Positions 60,010-64,000 of a DNA stretch of 64,000 bases are shown here, one piece after another (the stretch's first letter is position 1; each line of letters begins with the position of its first letter). The DNA comes from Atopsyche davidsoni (Eukaryota > Arthropoda > Insecta > Trichoptera > Hydrobiosidae), in the NCBI GenBank assembly GCA_022113835.1, contig JAILWY010000005.1, forward strand, positions 3,986,501-4,050,500, in the 5' to 3' direction. The position numbers and the translations under genes were made by a program. The notes beneath the pieces were generated by a model. The model was not told where the DNA came from. It worked only from the letters and a program-made list of their open reading frames with translations, and ran no database searches.

Positions 60010-63000
60010 ATAAATTTTTTGGAAATCAATTATTGAATGTTTTTTTTGCTTTTTGGGGTTTCTGGGAAATTCAAGAGAAGGTTTTTTTTTTTTTTTTGGT
60101 TGCTCAAACAAAACAAGCGGATACCCGGCGCGTGCTACTACGCTAAACTAAGAAATAAAATACTTTTTTATGCATACATCTAGCATTGCACTTCGTCGTA
60201 TATATATAGTTTTTGTTTGAAAACTCTAGCTGTCGGATCGTGTCTGTGATGCGATGACTGACCAGGCGATAGCAAATCTTTGATTTACACGTTAATGTGA
60301 TGAAAAGATCTGGTCGCAAATTAATGACAGTTCTGTGTTGTGGCAGTATGCATTATACAACGGCAACGTCATATTAATCATCAGTGTTTTTTTGTTGGCA
60401 GCCTGCATTATCCGCGAACGAATATGGCAATTCTTTTTTTGAAATGTGGAAACTTTTGTATGGGAAATGTCGAAAATCTACTTAATTAATAAACCGAATT
60501 TGATTATTCATTGTTTAATTTAAGCGGTCTAAAACCACCTTAATATTATTGGCTTTCAAATGAAACCGATTTGGGGCACATCGGTTGGATGGTTCAAAAG
60601 CCTATAGCAGCCAAATAACCGCCGGTTTTTGAGTTTGTGTTTTATATATATAGATAAGCTAATATTTTAAGGTCGGTTTTGCTCTACATCCACATTAAAA
60701 ATCAGTGCTCACGAGTATTGTGTTTTAGATAACAACTTATAAGCCTTATATATATAATTTGTCGCATCCGTCTCAATCCGAGCATAAGCGTGAATCTCTT
60801 AAAATATTTAAGTATATCTTGATCTACTTTGCCAGGAAATTGTCTAGTCTCTCTTTTCACTAGACAGTCATTAGACCTTTGATATATTTTTTTAGAATTC
60901 TTCTATGTAGGTGAGTACGCAGACAAAACACAACAATAATTTTTAATAAGTTAATTATTCGGTCTAAAGGTTGAAATCGTTTATTGTTCGCCGGTTTTAA
61001 TTAACGTGAAAATAATATATCATTAATTTTAATTAAAATGAAACCATATACCGCGTGGAAGTTTGCTGTTTGTTTGAGAATATGCACTTTTATTGAAGAA
61101 TATGCACTTTTATATTCAATATCGTAATGTCAAAATGTTTTTTTTTTTTAAGTAAAATAAAATAAACTACTCATATTTCTACAAAATGAATTATTGTAAC
61201 ATATACGCTTCGAATCAAATAGTATAGCAAACAATTCCAGGTACCCAAATACTATACTCGCTATTATTGGCTTACCTTGGTGCGAAGTATCCTTGTTTAC
61301 ATGATCCAATTTATCTTGCAGGTGAAGTTTGCAATGCTTCCTCCTTTAAACACGCGAAAATAAACAAAGATCACAGACATCCACCACCAGAAAAAAATGT
61401 AAATGAAATAAATATTTGAGGTATATAAAAAATATTGTTTCAAATAAATATTCACCAGTCGAAAATTTTAAGCAATCTGGCTAAAGATCCAGTAAGCTGC
61501 CAAGTGAATTTCCAAATAATTTTAATAATACTCTGATATAATAAAAAACGGAGTTATTACAAAATTGTATTAATTTAATTTACACAGTGCACGTGAATTT
61601 AGGCTTCGAAGTATAGGTTTTTATTGGGCGTCTAATTTTCAATTTTTTTATTTTTATTTATTTGTAAATTTGATGCTACAATGCATCGATTTCGAACCCC
61701 TTATTTTGCTAAAAGTCATTATATTTCAACTATAATCTTTGAAGTTTTCTTATGTTTTTATCATCACATTTTATTTCCTTGTTCCAGTATATTTTTAGTG
61801 AAGAACTGTCTTATTGATGCTAGCAGATGGACAATGTTTTTGTAGAGTTGAATGGTTGATTTTTTTTTCAAAGACACAGATACAGTTGTCTTAATCACTT
61901 GGCATTGAAATATTTTCGTATATTTAATAATTTCTCGCAATTTGATTTATAACGGTGACGCTCGCGGCCTCGTCATCCAGATTCCGCCGGCTGCCGCTCT
62001 CGCCGGAGTTTCCACAGTTCAAATACGTATTTTCCATCTTGGGTTACGCAACCGAACCATCGCAGGGACTCTCACGTGTACCAGAAGAATCAATCTACTT
62101 CAGGCAGTTTCATTTTAATTTTATACGAGCAAAAAAGTGCCGACCTTCATCCGACACGACTCCATGAAGCCTCACTTCCGCGTCGAGATTTATTATAATG
62201 AATTTGCTTCTAATCATTATTTATTCATTTTTGTGGCGTTTTACTTCCTAATGTATGTTTCCTATACAACAAAATTTTCAAATATGATTTAAATCAACTC
62301 CCAAGTGAATGCGTTGACTGCGAAAAAGTCGTCGGCTCGGTGATTAGTTTCGATCCAGATCAATTTCTTCAAATGACGATTTGTATTGATATCGTATATG
62401 CAGATATAAATAAAACAGTTTCTAAATGTAAAATCATTTTCACATCACTTTTGTATCGTAAAATAATAAGACCAGCCGCAGATAGTATTCTTAAAAGCCA
62501 GGTGTAGTTATGTCTTGAAACTATTTCCATACTTAATATCTGATTATTATATGGAGTATTTGCCGACTTGCTTTTATTTATTTAAGTGGTTCAATTAGCA
62601 CGCATTTAAATCAGAGTAAATATTGATAAAACTATTGTATTTTAATATTCCGCCGTAGTAGTCTCTTATCGCCTAAGGGTGAAAACATTTATCGCAGATA
62701 TTGGAAAACTTTTGAATGCAATTAATCACAAATTTTGTTGTGGTTTTTGATGTTCCCAAATGATTACACGTGAATTGAAACTGGATATTTCCACTCCACC
62801 TGAGACAGTCCATGTTCACTTGCAATAGTGGTGTACGAGTATCAGCCAGGTAAAGCGTGAACACCGTTCGACACAGTCGTGATTAACATTATTGTTATTT
62901 TATTTGAACATTTAATTACTTAAGTATCTAGTAATTAATTTGATGCTTTTTCCTACGTCGTAGATTTAAAAAAAGGGTTTTGTATGGTTTCAGTACACTT

Positions 63001-63230
63001 GAAATACGTTTCTCACAAAATTATTAGAAAAACCAATAAGGTGACAAAATAACATTCTGTATTGAATGTGGAAGTTGAATATATTAAAAAATTTTGAATT
63101 CAAAGAACTGACGATCTCCGCTATAAAATCAATGATGTCAAACATTTACTACGAAACGAATCCTTGATACTCCACAGCTCGGATTCTCAGAATTCTAGAA
63201 TGTTTGTGATGCCGCATCCATCTCGTTCTG
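60010..63230. other. AT-rich stretch without recognised genes
   Basis: Homopolymer runs and low-complexity DNA. A GC-richer patch at 61955-62030 has no recognised content. The segment 63170-63230 leads into the next promoter. Confidence 0.45.
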
Positions 63231-63361
63231 CCTCACTGTAACCGGTTCCGATTAGCTATTCCCCTCTCTGTCGCACGTCGCCGCCAGAGCGCCGCGCCGA
63301 AGTATAAAATCGCGTCCCGAGCTCGGCGCCTCATTTCCTCGGGAAACTGCAGTCAGTCAGC
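63193..63361 (+). promoter_or_regulatory. TATA/initiator core promoter with upstream sites
   Basis: TATAAAA at 63303-63309 and an initiator TCATTT whose A (63333) lies 30 bases from the start of the TATA box, the textbook spacing. Upstream are AACCGGTT (63240-63247), the Grainyhead palindrome associated with epidermal genes, and TTCTAGAATGTTT (63193-63205), a near-complete heat-shock-type element. The GC-rich block 63260-63330 surrounds the core. A second TCAGT at 63353 is a less well-placed alternative start. Confidence 0.8.
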
Positions 63362-63473
63362 TTTGAGGTCTGACGTTGAAAAAATTGTGATATTTATTTG
63401 TGAGCGATCCGTGAGTGTAGTGTTTATTTTGTGTGATAACTTACTGTGATATTCTCTACGATCCACTTGCAAA

Positions 63474-63490
63474 ATGGGAAAATTAATATG
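63474..63490 (+). CDS. Candidate first coding exon E
   Basis: After a 5' UTR of about 140 bases from the initiator, ATG in ideal context (GCAAAATGG) opens five codons, MGKLI, plus two bases (Trp or Cys), ending at ATG/GTACGT, a good donor, phase 2. Very short first coding exons are normal for insect secreted and cuticle genes. Gly2 also leaves open N-myristoylation, but five residues decide nothing. The gene body lies beyond the window. It may be a separate gene or the last alternative first exon of the phase-2 series. Confidence 0.65.
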
Positions 63491-63586
63491 GTACGTGTTG
63501 TTGTTTGCATTGATTTCGTAATTTTCGTCTGCGAAGACGCTTTCGATTTTTTTGCGGTTAACTCGATGTGGTTAAAACGATGACTT

Positions 63587-63632
<46 letters not shown>

Positions 63633-64000
63633 CGTTTACATTTATGTATTGTGTTTTAGATTAAGTATGAAAAAAATTTCATAATTCCGATAAGTATTTG
63701 CACAAATTAGGTATTTTCATAAAAAATGTTACGAGGTGTCGGTTTTATTTTATTTTTTAGGATCGTTTATATTGATAACAAATTCTTTTTTTTGTTTGGG
63801 TGGATACATATGTGTCATTTCAATACAATTGGGTTTTTTTTTTGTTATCAATCAATAATTTATTGTCTCTATATTTTCATTAACAAACAGGTCTTACCCT
63901 TGAAATGTTATGAGAAAAATCACCGACAAGTTCTCAGAAAGATTTAAAGCATAACTTACTGCCAAGTATATTGAACCTTTTAAAATACCTTGCAAAAAAT
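63491..64000. other. Intron 1 of the 63474 gene, with TA microsatellite
   Basis: AT-rich. A TA-repeat tract runs from about 63591 to 63629. No second exon was seen before the window ends. Confidence 0.6.

Noticed and set aside
1..64000. tRNA, rRNA, CRISPR and bacterial-type operon features
   Set aside because: No cloverleaf with recognisable A and B boxes, no rRNA segments and no spaced direct-repeat arrays were seen; the DNA is eukaryotic in structure.

Overview
The window looks like arthropod nuclear DNA, most likely from an insect and plausibly a moth or butterfly. It is AT-rich with scattered small GC-rich islands. Genes have many short exons with canonical GT/AG introns. It carries mariner, piggyBac, hAT, RTE-type and RNase H-bearing LINE remnants, and insect-style promoter motifs. 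The placement in Lepidoptera is an inference; no single sequence here proves it.

Layout. 0-17 kb has no gene I can support. It holds a deleted mariner copy (567-1059), a 16-bp minisatellite (3111-3626), the tail of a non-LTR retrotransposon (6950-7480) and several GC islands. 19.15-24.09 kb is the one well-resolved gene: a nine-exon, plus-strand gene for Notum, the secreted Wnt carboxylesterase. Its Ser/Asp/His catalytic residues, GSSAGG motif and Cys-rich tail are all visible, and a hAT-type MITE with an exact 8-bp target duplication sits in its first mapped intron. 24-29 kb is AT-rich, with faint signs of a minus-strand gene converging on Notum. 29.1-64 kb is gene-poor, but five GC-rich or promoter-like spots each carry an ATG followed by a good splice donor on the plus strand (30823, 36096, 41763, 48757, 63474). 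All five short open frames end in the same intron phase. The simplest reading is a set of alternative first exons, or separate first exons, of one long gene whose body lies to the right of the window.

Mobile elements in the right half include a decayed piggyBac with TTAA duplications (32099-34033), a probable 882-bp piggyBac-like MITE (39865-40746), an RTE-type LINE tail (31133-31615), a foldback with perfect 32-bp arms (57101-57194) and a second probable hAT MITE (59472-59655).

How it works together: only Notum can be assigned a pathway (Wnt feedback inhibition outside the cell). The rest is regulatory and intronic landscape whose parent gene cannot be named from this window. Most short open frames here are what random AT-rich DNA gives, so they are left out.
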